Of a DNA stretch of 64,000 bases, positions 1 to 9,570 are shown piece after piece. The stretch comes from Sitta carolinensis (taxonomy: Eukaryota > Chordata > Aves > Passeriformes > Sittidae), in assembly GCA_032173965.1 (NCBI GenBank), contig CM063284.1, positions 112,008,410 to 112,072,409 of the forward strand. The letters are read 5' to 3'. Within the stretch, counting starts at the first letter, position 1, and every line of letters starts with the position of its first letter. A program made the position numbers and the translations under genes. The notes beneath the pieces were generated by a model. The model saw nothing but the letters and a program-made list of their open reading frames with translations, made no database searches and was not told the DNA's origin.

Positions 1-350
1 CAGCCTAAGATTAAGATAAACTTTTTAAAATTCCTTCAATCTAAAATTTAACTCTTTTTTTACCAACTTCAATTTTATGTGGTTGTTTTTACAGCTTCAC
101 TTCCTCTTTTTTTTCTTCTTAGCTTAAGAGAGAATTAGTGTTCTTTGAGTACAAAGTCTTGTAATGTCGAAAAAACTCAATTTAGTCTTAGTTTTGTATT
201 AGAAACAACCTTTTTTTGCTTTTTTTTGCTGGCTACGTATTTTCTTGCCGACTCCATGTGAGCCGTGCCAGCCGCTCTCAGTCTGGAACGGGTGTCAGGG
301 CTGCTCTTGGCTTCAAGGCTGCCTTTAGCACAAACTACAGGGAGCCACTG
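1..350. other. AT-rich left edge and minisatellite flank
   Basis: The first 235 bases are AT-rich with T-runs and show no gene or recognised repeat. Bases 236-350 become more mixed and lead into the tandem array. No promoter, splice-delimited exon or RNA gene could be supported here. Confidence 0.5.
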
Positions 351-757
351 GTGCTGGTGCCCATGCTCAGCTCCTTTGGTGCCCATACAGGTGCTGGTGC
401 CCATGCTCAGCTCCTTTGGTGCCCGTACAGGTGCTGTCCATGCCGTCCTTTGTCCATCCAGGTGCTGTCCCATGCTCAGCTCCTTTGGTGCCCATACCAG
501 GTGCTGTCCCATGCTCAGCTCCTTGGTGCCCGTACAGGTGCTGTCCCCATGCACAGCTCCTTTGGTGCCCATACAGGTGCTGTCCCCATGCTCAGCTCCT
601 TTGGTGCCCATACAGGTGCTGTCCCCATGCTCAGCTCCTTTGGTGCCCATACAGGTGCTGTCCCCATGCTCAGCTCCTTTGGTGCCCATACAGGTGCTGT
701 CCCCATGCACAGCTCCTTTGGTGCCCATACAGGTGCTGGTGCCCATGCACAGCCGCT
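351..757. repeat. Minisatellite, ~39-bp unit, about 10.5 copies
   Basis: A tandem array whose unit starts GTGCTGTCCCC, contains CATGCTCAGCTCC and ends CCCATACAG. Units read by eye: 351-390 and 391-430 (40 bp, with GTGCTGGTGCCC), 431-461 (degenerate, 31 bp), 462-500 (39), 501-537 (37), then five regular 39-bp units from 538 to 732, and a partial unit to about 757. The right half (538-732) is the most homogeneous, differing mainly at one site (ATGCTCAG or ATGCACAG), which suggests recent expansion there. A 39-bp unit is 13 codons and it lacks stops in most frames, so it creates long artificial open frames on both strands. It has no spacers and is not a CRISPR array. Confidence 0.93.
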
Positions 758-1045
758 CCCGATGCCGACACAGTCTCCAGCTGGCCTGGTTTGGTGGTTT
801 GACTGGAACAAAAGATCTGGAACTGTTGGCTCCTTTACTCCTACCAGGACGGGGCCGGTGGGTCCCTCGGTGAGGGGCTCGGCAGCTGCTCTCCGCCCCT
901 CCAGGAACGGGGAATCTCGGCCGGGTGGAGCGGGGCCAGCCCAAGCCCAGCCACAAAGGCTGAGCAGGGCCGGCCCGCACCCGGCCCGCAACGCCTTCCT
1001 CCAAGATCGGAAAACAAAGTCTACTTCCGAGCCTCCCTGTCCTTA
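758..1045. other. GC-rich, CpG-containing block beside the minisatellite
   Basis: This stretch is clearly richer in G+C than the rest of the window and holds many CpGs around 850-1000 (for example the run of CCGGCCCGC-type words near 968-990). It could be a small CpG island with a first exon, or the GC-rich part of an old LTR read on the minus strand. On the minus strand an AACCAATAAAAAG word lies upstream of the GC-rich part at about 1078-1090. I could not define LTR termini or a TSD, nor recognise an encoded protein, so the nature of the block is open. Confidence 0.4.
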
Positions 1046-1273
1046 AAGGTGTATTCGCAAAGGCATATCTACTCTTTTTATTGGTTAAATCTTGTTTCAA
1101 TATTAGAAACTGGCTCCTTAGAGCCAGACACATAACACATGACATGGAGTACCTTTCAGGAATTTGAATGGTAAATCCTGACATTGTGATCTGGTTGATG
1201 TCTCTATGCTCACTGCTTGAGTGAACCAGTAGCTAGGCAGTATAAATAAGAAGGAATAAAAGAGTGTTCTTGC
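1046..1273. other. AT-rich spacer before LTR
   Basis: Ordinary AT-rich sequence with a short inverted motif near 1190-1232 (CTGGTT ... AACCAG). It contains TATAAATA at 1241 and AATAAA at 1255, but no gene context that would make these functional. Confidence 0.4.
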
Positions 1274-1278
1274 ATAAG

Positions 1279-1714
1279 TGTCGTGTTTTCAGCCATGGAG
1301 AGGGTTAATTTTTCACAGCAGCAGTGAGAGTGCAGAGCCTGGAACCCTGTGGGCATGGCCAGGAGCCTAATGTTATTCCATACCACCTTAGGTCATTGCC
1401 AGGGGTGGGGTCTCTCTTGCTTCCTGGAAAAAAGGGTGGTCCTTTCCTGAGCTGGAAAAGTGTGGTGGGTGGACTGTCTGTCTGCCATTGTTTCATTGTC
1501 CCTGGCCTGGTCAGTATTTAGCATGTAAAGAACACTCTGTACACTTTTGATTTTAGTATTGTTGCTGTTATTTTCTTATCTCATTGCTGTTTCTAGTAAA
1601 TTGGTCTTATCTCAACCAGTGAGCTCTGCCTTTTGTGCTTTTAGCTGGAGGGGAAGGGAAAGCAAGTGGCAGTGGGAGCACTAAATTGTGGAATACCATG
1701 CCTAAACCACAACA
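1279..1714 (+). mobile_element. Solo LTR (~436 bp) with 5-bp TSD ATAAG
   Basis: The segment begins TGTCGTGTTTTCAGCC and ends CCTAAACCACAACA, giving TG...CA ends and an imperfect TGTCGTG/CCACAACA terminal pairing. It is flanked by identical ATAAG at 1274-1278 and 1715-1719. The interior carries the T-rich stretch (about 1545-1590) and the motif around 1594-1617 ending TTATCTCAACC, typical as I recall of the R/U5 part of a common passerine LTR family. No internal viral sequence follows, so it is a solo LTR. A 5-bp TSD fits ERV-L-like (class III) avian elements. A related, reverse-oriented fragment lies at 34453-34645. Confidence 0.78.
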
Positions 1715-1719
1715 ATAAG

Positions 1720-2716
1720 CTAAAACCGATCTACTGAAATCACTGTGGATCCAGCTGTAGACTGCATTGGTCACATTAGAAACTGAAGTGTTGTCACTCA
1801 CATCCAATCTGGCAATGACATACTTGGAGCTGCTCAAAATCTACCCTAGTCGACCACCTTCACTTAGTTATACTTTTCGTAGGAAGAGAAACTATGACTG
1901 CTTTCTGTAAATAGACTCATTGTGTGCAAAATAAAAAAAATCTTTGATATCTTACAAACATCAGTCATATGAATTGGAGGTCAAAGACTAAAGTAAAATT
2001 GTCAATAATATCTTTTGGACTGTTACAGTTTTGCTAAGAAATAATGGTAGTGCTACAACCAAATGACAAAAAATGTTAATCCTCACAGAACGGTGTACAT
2101 TTTTTAAATTAGTGTAAAGATCAGAAGAATGTAAGGATTATAGTCAGAATATCTGATTTATGACTAGTCAGCATAAAAAAAGAAAGGTTAAGAGGCAGGA
2201 AAATTGATGCAGTATAGATTGATTGCAAATTGATGCAAAGACAGAGCAGCCCCGAACAAAAGTTGATAATGGAGACAATTCCAAAGACCAAAAGTCTTGG
2301 GGAACTGATTATGAATGGGCCATTGGAGAAACCACTCAGGCACATCTTTGCAGAGGATGAATCAGAAATTTCTAGTTGAAAGAAGGGAGAGGAATAGGAC
2401 ACACAAGATTTCTCATATGTTTCATGGGAAACATTTAATTTCCAGGATAGTGGAGAAGGATTGTGGGATTATATCTGCAGTAGACAAACATATTTTGTCA
2501 TTACATCTTTTGGGCAGCAAATATTTTTGCTGCCTTGAAGCTTAGTTGTTTTATTTGATTTATACAAACAACTCCTGAACAAGTTTTATCTGTTGTGATG
2601 AGCTCATTGCTATTCTGTTTGGAGCAAATAGCATCCTGTTTTGGGATGTACAGTCCTTGCATTGTGTAAGCACTGTTCAGCAGTAATTAAAATTTTATTA
2701 TCAACACCATTTTCAG
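1720..2716. other. Unique AT-rich sequence
   Basis: No recognised repeat or gene. Open frames here are short and of unremarkable composition. The last 25 bases before 2717 form a moderate splice-acceptor context (T-rich, ending TTTTCAG). Confidence 0.5.
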
Positions 2717-2941
2717 CACAAATGTGGAAGATAGCCTCATACAATCTACTATGAAGAAAATAAACTCTGTTACAGCCAAAAGTAGCACACTGGGGTATAA
2801 AAAGGAACTGATTTCTAAGAAAAACGTTATTGAACCAGATCCTTATCATGATTAAGAGACAATTAAAGACCATAATGTCCCTCCAGACAAACCAGAAGGA
2901 ATCACACCTGAGAGGTATCTGGTGCCTCCTTCCATAACAAG
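2717..2941 (+). pseudogene. Exon-like segment with one in-frame stop (possible decayed host exon)
   Basis: A 225-bp segment bounded by an acceptor ending CCATTTTCAG (to 2716) and a strong donor AG|GTATGAGT (GT at 2942-2943). Read in the frame starting at 2718 it encodes 45 codons, a TAA at 2853-2855, then 28 further codons, entering and leaving in the same intron phase (2 to 2). Its composition is hydrophilic and protein-like, unlike chance AT-rich frames; the part after the stop includes PPDKPEGITPERYLVPPS. I do not recognise the protein family. The overlapping 133-codon minus-strand frame (2610-3011) looks less protein-like. It could be an exon of a gene lost in this lineage, an exon with a sequencing error, or a coincidence. 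No neighbouring exon of the same gene was identified. Confidence 0.42.
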
Positions 2942-5189
2942 GTATGAGTCCTCTTACTGCAAGGCCATTTGACCTGTTTTCATGGCTTTTTTTCTGAGTA
3001 TTTTGCACCATAAAAATGTGTGTATGGTATTCAGTAAAGTGCCCACTTTTCAGGCTTAGAGGTGTTCCCTAAATCCATGCCCTTTGGAGGATGAAAAAGT
3101 CATCTAATCTTCCAAAACTGGTTACTTAATTCTCAGTCTATTCTCTCTTGCTGGAGTGACTCAAATGCAAATGCATTTATCAGAATTCAGGAGTACTGGC
3201 TATCTTCTGTTCTGATGAAACTTTCCCAGGCTTTAATGTGGGCTCACTTTTGCAAGTGGCCTAATAAGAAGCATCTTTGTAAATGCTGCCCTGTGCCAAT
3301 AGCAGCAGTTTAGTCTGCTTTTCTCCTGAGTGAGGCCTGCCTGATCATATGCCTCCTGAACAGCTTTTTTAAGCAAAGCAGGCCTTGATGAAGTCAGCCA
3401 ATGAAATGTACATTGTTAGCAGGAGGTCAATCAGTTGAGATGATTATATGCATTATTTTTGCATATATATGCAACCTTTCTTCTGGTTCTGAAAAATAGC
3501 ATTTCTTTTGCATTTGTCTACCTTTCCTTCCTTCATCCACTTGCAGAAAAACCCAGGCTTCTTGATTTTTCAGTCCTGAAAGTCAAAGTAACTGTATAAC
3601 GAATAGAACACAGTAAAGAGGAACTTATATCATGGAAGAGTGTCAGTACAAGTGAAGTGAGTGTTGGTCATGAAGCTTGTGGAAGTCTGCGCTTGAATCC
3701 CTAAGTACTGATAATGGTAGTGTGTGAAGCTGTATTACTTGTTTTGGACACACTCCCAGAATGACCATTGTAAAGTTAGACAATTCAAGTCTTTCATCCA
3801 GACAGGATTTTTATGATCTTTGCATTTTCTGTGTTGATGGAATCAGTTTAAGTCTTTTCCATTACATGAACTAGTCTTCGGACATTTGTGTTATACTTTC
3901 TACCTCTCCTCTTGCCACACCCAAGTACCATTTCCATGTGAGAACTCATTATAATTCTGCCAGTTAAAGTGCAGAAGCCTCTGACAGAAAAATAATTAGC
4001 AGTACTGTCCAACAAGGCTCATAAATTTAAGTGAGTAAGGTTATAAAAATGCAAAAACCCCCAGCATTTTTTTGAAAGAACAGGGATTTTATTTCAAGGC
4101 CTTTTTTACTTCTCAACTGTTTCCAGTGTTACAAAATAAAATTTTCTTCTCCCTTTCTTTCTAAAAGCTCCATAATGATCTATATACACATTCTTTGCCC
4201 TGGTATTTATTTTATGAAGTCTTACAGGCTTCTACAAACCAATTTATGTCACTAGGCCCTAACTGGTGTGCATAGGTTGTATAAATGGAGTATAAGAGAG
4301 CTCCAGGTTTCAGCTTCATAGATGACTTATTGGTTCTCTGCCTGATGAGAGGAAATAAAAATCACATTTAATGGTTGACTGCCAGTGGTGACTTCCAGGC
4401 TTTCTCTTCTTTTTAAAAAATCTGTTGTTATAGTCAAGTGTCAAGAGAGTCTTGAAGAGAGCTGTAAAAGGAAAAGGGCAATTACTAATACTACAAAAAT
4501 TTAGGCTTGAAAATAACCTCTCTGCCTATGGGACTGGGGCACTGAGAGTAAAACATGGAATTTATGGCCCTGAAGCTTGTGTTATGTGGCTTTTTCTATG
4601 TTTTTGTTAATAAATAATTTTCTTCACGAGTAACTATTAAAACAGAATAATAACCCAACGCTTATTTTACTTGGGAACTTGAACTTGAGTGCTCTTAAGG
4701 TGTTTGGAAGCCTGAAATGAAACAAAAAAGGATAAATCCTAAATTTCAGTATTAACAAGGTTCAGCATGAAAAATATATTATGTTTTTTCTAAAATACTT
4801 GCCTCTTTTTTTTTAAAAAAAATATTTTTACCATCTTGTTTTCACTATAATTTGGAGATATGCCCATGCTACGTAGATTCAGTGGTAAGCTATGTAACTT
4901 CGTAATTAGATGTAGTCAAAATACATCCTTTAAATCAGAATTTATAGGGCTACAAGAAAAGTAGTGAAAGGCTGGGCTTTTAGCCAAAAATCTTGGTCCA
5001 CATTTGAAGCTCTGAAGTACTAAATACATCTGTCACACAGTTTTGGTGTTATCTTAACTTCAGGTTTTTGTTTATCTGACCTGTGACTTTCTCCATTATA
5101 TATCATTAGTTGCACAACACCCTGTTCTCAAATTGGATAGGAGCACCCTTTTTGCCCTTTGTATTAATTGTCTGCCCTTCAGTGAGGAC
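2942..5189. other. Unique AT-rich sequence
   Basis: I see no recognisable repeat, RNA gene or convincing exon. The stretch holds scattered A/T runs (for example 4807-4830) and short chance open frames only. If 2717-2941 is a true exon this would be the following intron. Confidence 0.45.
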
Positions 5190-5300
5190 TTCACAGAATC
5201 ACATAATTGTCAGGGCTGGAAGGAACCTCTGTGGATCATCTGGTCCAGCCCCTGCCAAGGGTCACCCAGTTACAGAGGAATAGGCTGCAAAGCCCCCATC
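5190..5300 (-). mobile_element. CR1 LINE 3'-end fragment
   Basis: Starts TCACAGAATCACATAATTG and runs into GGCTGGAAGGAACCTCTG and GGATCATCTGGTCCAGCCCC, the standard reverse complement of an avian CR1 3' end. Only about 110 bp is recognisable, consistent with CR1's usual 5' truncation. Confidence 0.85.
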
Positions 5301-7007
5301 ATTGCAAGGTGAGTTTATTTAAAAGTGGCTTAAGGCACTACTTTTCCCTGAGGTGGCACAAAAGAGAACTTGACAAAAGTTCTTGGGAGGTCATAAAACA
5401 GGCTTCGCTGGCAAACATTAGAAGATCAGGAACTGGCAAAATTTCAAGTAAAAATTCAATCAAAATAAATAATTTCACAATTAATTGATTTAGCATACTC
5501 TAACCTATCCAACCTTAAAATAGATTTCAAGAAGAGGAAATTAGTAGAAGGAAAGAAAGAAAAAGGAGAGAGACAAGAAATATACAGCTGTCATCCTTGG
5601 ATCCAGTGTGGTCTCTGATGCCATAAACTACAAGGACAATAGGGACTTGGCCATGCATGTCTTTGTGCAATGGTTTTCAGTCTGCTTTGGCCTCCTGTGG
5701 CTACAACTTCCCTCAGGTGGGGCTTCTGGTCTGGTCCAGCCACTCTGGGACTAGGCTGGTGCTCCAAAGAGGATGGAGTATGGGGCAGAGGACCATTCCA
5801 CCTTTGTGGAACTTGATCTGCCCTTTCCTCCCCACATGGGCCTTAGTTGTTTTGAGCCAGTAATAATTTTTTCCAGTCTCTCACATATGTCCAGGTGGGT
5901 TTTTTTATTGTTTTCCTGGTATAAACTCTTGTTTAGGCTACTATTTATTAACTTTAAAATACCGATCAAGATGGTAAAAAAAATATTTCCAGATCTTGTA
6001 AAATAATTTGGGTTTAATTACCAATTGAATACAAAGGAAAGGGGTTTTAGCTTGCATGTCTACTGAACATAAAATGTACACGAAAACAGGAAGAAGATCC
6101 TAACTACAACTACTTCACATATTTAACAAGTATGATAGTGTTTGAAAGCATGAAAATAAAGCATTTATAAAATGATAATTAAGTCTGAAAAAAGATTAGG
6201 TGATACCCATCAAAGATTGTGATCATCAAGAAGTTATAAGCAATCAAATTTATACAGGAAAAATCAATCTCTCTACTCTGGGTTACCAAGAGGCTGGACC
6301 TCAGTTTCTAGCCTGCTGGTAAAAATTGCATGCCAACCTCCCTGCTGTTACATATGGTGAGAAGCAGCATGCTAGAGCACAGGCAGAGGCTGGTGGGAGA
6401 GGCAAGCCCTGGTAAAAGCAGATATACTTTTAAAATAAAATACTTTTATTGCCTGTGGTCCAGAGGTGTTGATGGGTTGAGGAAGTTTGCCTCTTTCCAA
6501 TAGGTAACAATTTGAACACAACCTTACAACCAGACACAGGAAAAAGGGGTGGGAAAATGCAAATATGTTGTTGAAAACTATGATGTCATCTTTCCTCACG
6601 CTAGCAATTTGAAGTAGCTTGTGGGGTAACTACGTGTGATCTTGGACCCTGATTTTTAGCATCTAGGTTTGTATTCATGGAGAAATGAAGGGACATGTAA
6701 CATATTGTTTGCATTAGGAAGTATTCTAGGCTGTTCTTGTGGGCATCAACAAGAGTATATTTTTTTCCCTACTGGTAGAAAAAAATGCATCTAATGCTCA
6801 CGATTTGCTCTATCATGTGAAATACAGGTGAAATTTGACATCCTGCTGTGGTCATTCATCTTGTAATGTCATTCTCATGGAAACATTGCAAGTATTTTTA
6901 CCAGTTTCTTGGAAGCCAGAACATAAAAATGATCAGTTATTGATTGTGAAATTGATTATTTCAAAACTGGGGCAAAATATAGAGTAGTGATTGATATTTC
7001 TATTAAA
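5301..7007. other. Unique sequence, no gene seen
   Basis: A slightly more GC-rich patch at 5650-5860 and another at 6290-6560 produce short open frames, but neither shows splice-bounded coding sequence or a repeat I recognise. Confidence 0.4.
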
Positions 7008-7049
7008 GTATCTATATCTATATCTATTTCTATCTATCTATCTTCTGTC

Positions 7050-7081
<32 letters not shown>

Positions 7082-7112
7082 ATCTATCAAATCATCTATC
7101 TATCTATCTATT
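7008..7112. repeat. (ATCT)n microsatellite
   Basis: An interrupted tetranucleotide tract of TATC/CTAT units, with a leading TATATC variant and interruptions near 7043 and 7088. The longest uninterrupted run is about 7053-7080. Such tracts are usually length-polymorphic. Confidence 0.95.
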
Positions 7113-9177
7113 ATTTATATAAACCTTTCTGTTCCAGGGTGACAAACACAGGAATGTTTGGGGATCATAAGTCTAAAGACGCAGAAGCTAGGGACCTGCC
7201 AATATATGCATTACGTGCCTAAATATTCTGTACGGCTACATTTTCTTGTCCCTTTTATTTAGACTAAATGTACAAACTTCTGTGGAGTTAAGAAAATACC
7301 TAAGTAAGAATTACAGCAATTTATAAAAGTACTTTTGTCCTCCACATTATAATACATATGTCTTAAAAGGTAAGTCTTTTTAAAGGAGCAAAAATGCTTA
7401 AAGATTTTACTGTATATTTTTATATTGCTTTACATTAATCTAAAAATAAGTCAGGTAAAAATTTTATAAACTCTCTTTACGAACTGAGCTATGTTTTGGT
7501 TGGCAAATACAGAGGAACAAGTGAAGAGCTCCTTCCCATTACACATGGTATGCAAGAGTTTGTCTAAAGGCAATCTTCAAACTAGGAGCTAATAACTTTC
7601 TTGTACAGTTTCACTGTCATTTCTGAATATATAGAAGCTTAGGAAGAACAGTTTAAATTAATCAGGAATCTAGTCAAAGTGGTAGAAACACCAGACAGTT
7701 GTAGTCAGTACTGTTTTCACGGTGTCTTTTCATGAATCAGGTGTTTTTAATCCAACAGTTTTTTTCCAGGCTGTGTTTTCAAAGATCAGTTAAAAATTTA
7801 ATAATTCTTAAACATGAAAAATTGACTCTTAAAAAATTAATTCAGAAGCTGAAAAAAAAAAAGACTTTCAGTACTTGTGAGGTCACTGAGTTGGATTCAT
7901 TACAGTGATTTTTAGAGTCCATTTTTATATCACTGCAAATTCCATTGAGATTTCTGTTCTAAAACTGGAGCAGTAAGTCAGAGCAGTAGCTCATGTTTCT
8001 TGTAGGAAAATAATAAATGTCCAACCAGAAATCTCTGGAGAGTTTAAGTTGAATGATCTTTAAATAATTCTTCCCTGGTAGGTCATATAGAACACATTTA
8101 TAGCCAAGGACTTCAGGGGTTTCCTTTCTCCTTACTTGACCTAGTTTTTTTGGGTTAAATGTCTTACTGTAATCAGTTCATTAAACAACTAAATGCTGAG
8201 GTGAAATTTACAATATTTTTGATAGAACCTACATGTTTTGTTCATCAAAGTGGAGTTTTCTGGCAATGACTTTGTGGTAAGTTTCTTTAACATCTTTTCA
8301 GACTAAAAAATGTGTGAAGGTTAGCTGGTTTCCATCTGCTCACCAAACCTTATTTATTTTCTTTTATTCAAAAATTTCTACTTACCAAAATGCCTATTTT
8401 CCCCCTGGAACACTTTTTTCCCCCTTTTATTCCCTCCTCTATTTGTTTGTTTTTGTAAACTTTTAGTTTCTTTAACAGACTGTAATGCATGCCAGCTAAA
8501 GTAACAGGCTGTGAGGCAAAAAAAAAAACAATCTGAAAAACTAAAGTTATGACAAAACCTGTCCTCCAAGATACATCTTGGTCTTGTTTACAAGGTAGTG
8601 TTATTGCCAATTGCTCGTAGGCAGCTCTAAACAACTCCAAATGTGTAACTTTGAAGTGAAAAAACAGAGAGGGAAAGAAAAGGGGTGTTCCATGGGAAAA
8701 GCATCCTCTTTGCTTTCCTGCTATCTCAAGTTCCGCTCATTTCCCAGCGCAATGCCTAAGTCCCCCAGAAAACATGAAGAGTAAGAGGAAAATGTGGTTT
8801 GCAGCACTACACTGAGAATGGAACCACTGGAGAGTAGATGACTATAATGAGGAGGCCTGTGGTGGTTTTCTACAGAGCTGTCACTGACCTTGGCATTTTA
8901 CTGCCGTGTCTGGGCTAATCAGAATGGGATCTACTCCTGCCATGCAGACCCATTCCAGTCCTCCCTCTTATAATGTCTTAATTCCCATGGGAATGCCATT
9001 CACCCCCAACTTCACCTTTAGAATATTGTAACTGAAAGTTGTTTTCCTATCAGTTTTGATTTCTTTTTTATTTTAGTCTAAAAGTCACTATTTTGATTTG
9101 CCAAGGGACAGTTTTTCTGAAGTTAAAGCCAACTTTAGGTTTGAATGTGAAGCAAAATTATAGGATATTAATTATTA
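7113..9177. other. Unique AT-rich sequence
   Basis: No recognised repeat or gene. Short frames near 8368-8640 (minus strand) are low-complexity. A donor-like word AAAG|GTAAGT occurs at 7369, but the preceding sequence gives no convincing exon. Confidence 0.4.
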
Positions 9178-9570
9178 TAGAATAATAATCACAGAATAGT
9201 TTGGTAGGAAGGAACCTTAAAATCATCTGGCTCCAGCCCCTCTACCATAGGCAGGGACACCTCCACTGGACCAGGTTGCTCCCATTCAACCTGGCCTTAA
9301 ACATTTCCAGGGATGAGGCATCTACAACTTCTCTGGCAACCTGTTCCAGTGCCTCATGATGGCCACATAACTTGTTAATAATTTCTTCCATCTGTCTAAC
9401 CTAAATTTCCCCTATTTCAGGACCCATTAGTCCTTGTTCTGTCACTACAGTTCCTGTTAAACTGTCCCTCTCCAGCTTCCCTGTAGGCCTCCTTCAGATA
9501 GTAGAAGGTAGCTGTGAGGTCTCCACACAACTTTCTTCAGGCTGAAGACCCCTAAATCCTCTGCCTGTCA
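9178..9570 (-). mobile_element. CR1 LINE 3' fragment (~390 bp)
   Basis: Begins TAATCACAGAATAGTTTGG and contains GGACCAGGTTGCTCCCATTC-type, TTCCAGGGATGAGGCATC and CAACCTGTTCCAGTGCCTCA words, then TTCTTCAGGCTGAAGA. All are the reverse complement of the CR1 3' region. AATTATTAT occurs on both sides (9170-9178 and 9577-9585) and may be a target-site duplication, although AT-rich. Confidence 0.93.

Noticed and set aside
351..757. CRISPR-like regular repeat
   Set aside because: Units are contiguous with no unique spacers, and the genome is vertebrate. It is a minisatellite.
177..1184. 335-codon minus-strand open frame
   Set aside because: It is held open by a minisatellite without stops and by GC-rich flanks. 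No recognisable domain, and overlapping frames are equally open.
2610..3011. 133-codon minus-strand frame
   Set aside because: Composition is cysteine- and aromatic-rich without family resemblance, and it overlaps the more protein-like plus-strand exon candidate.
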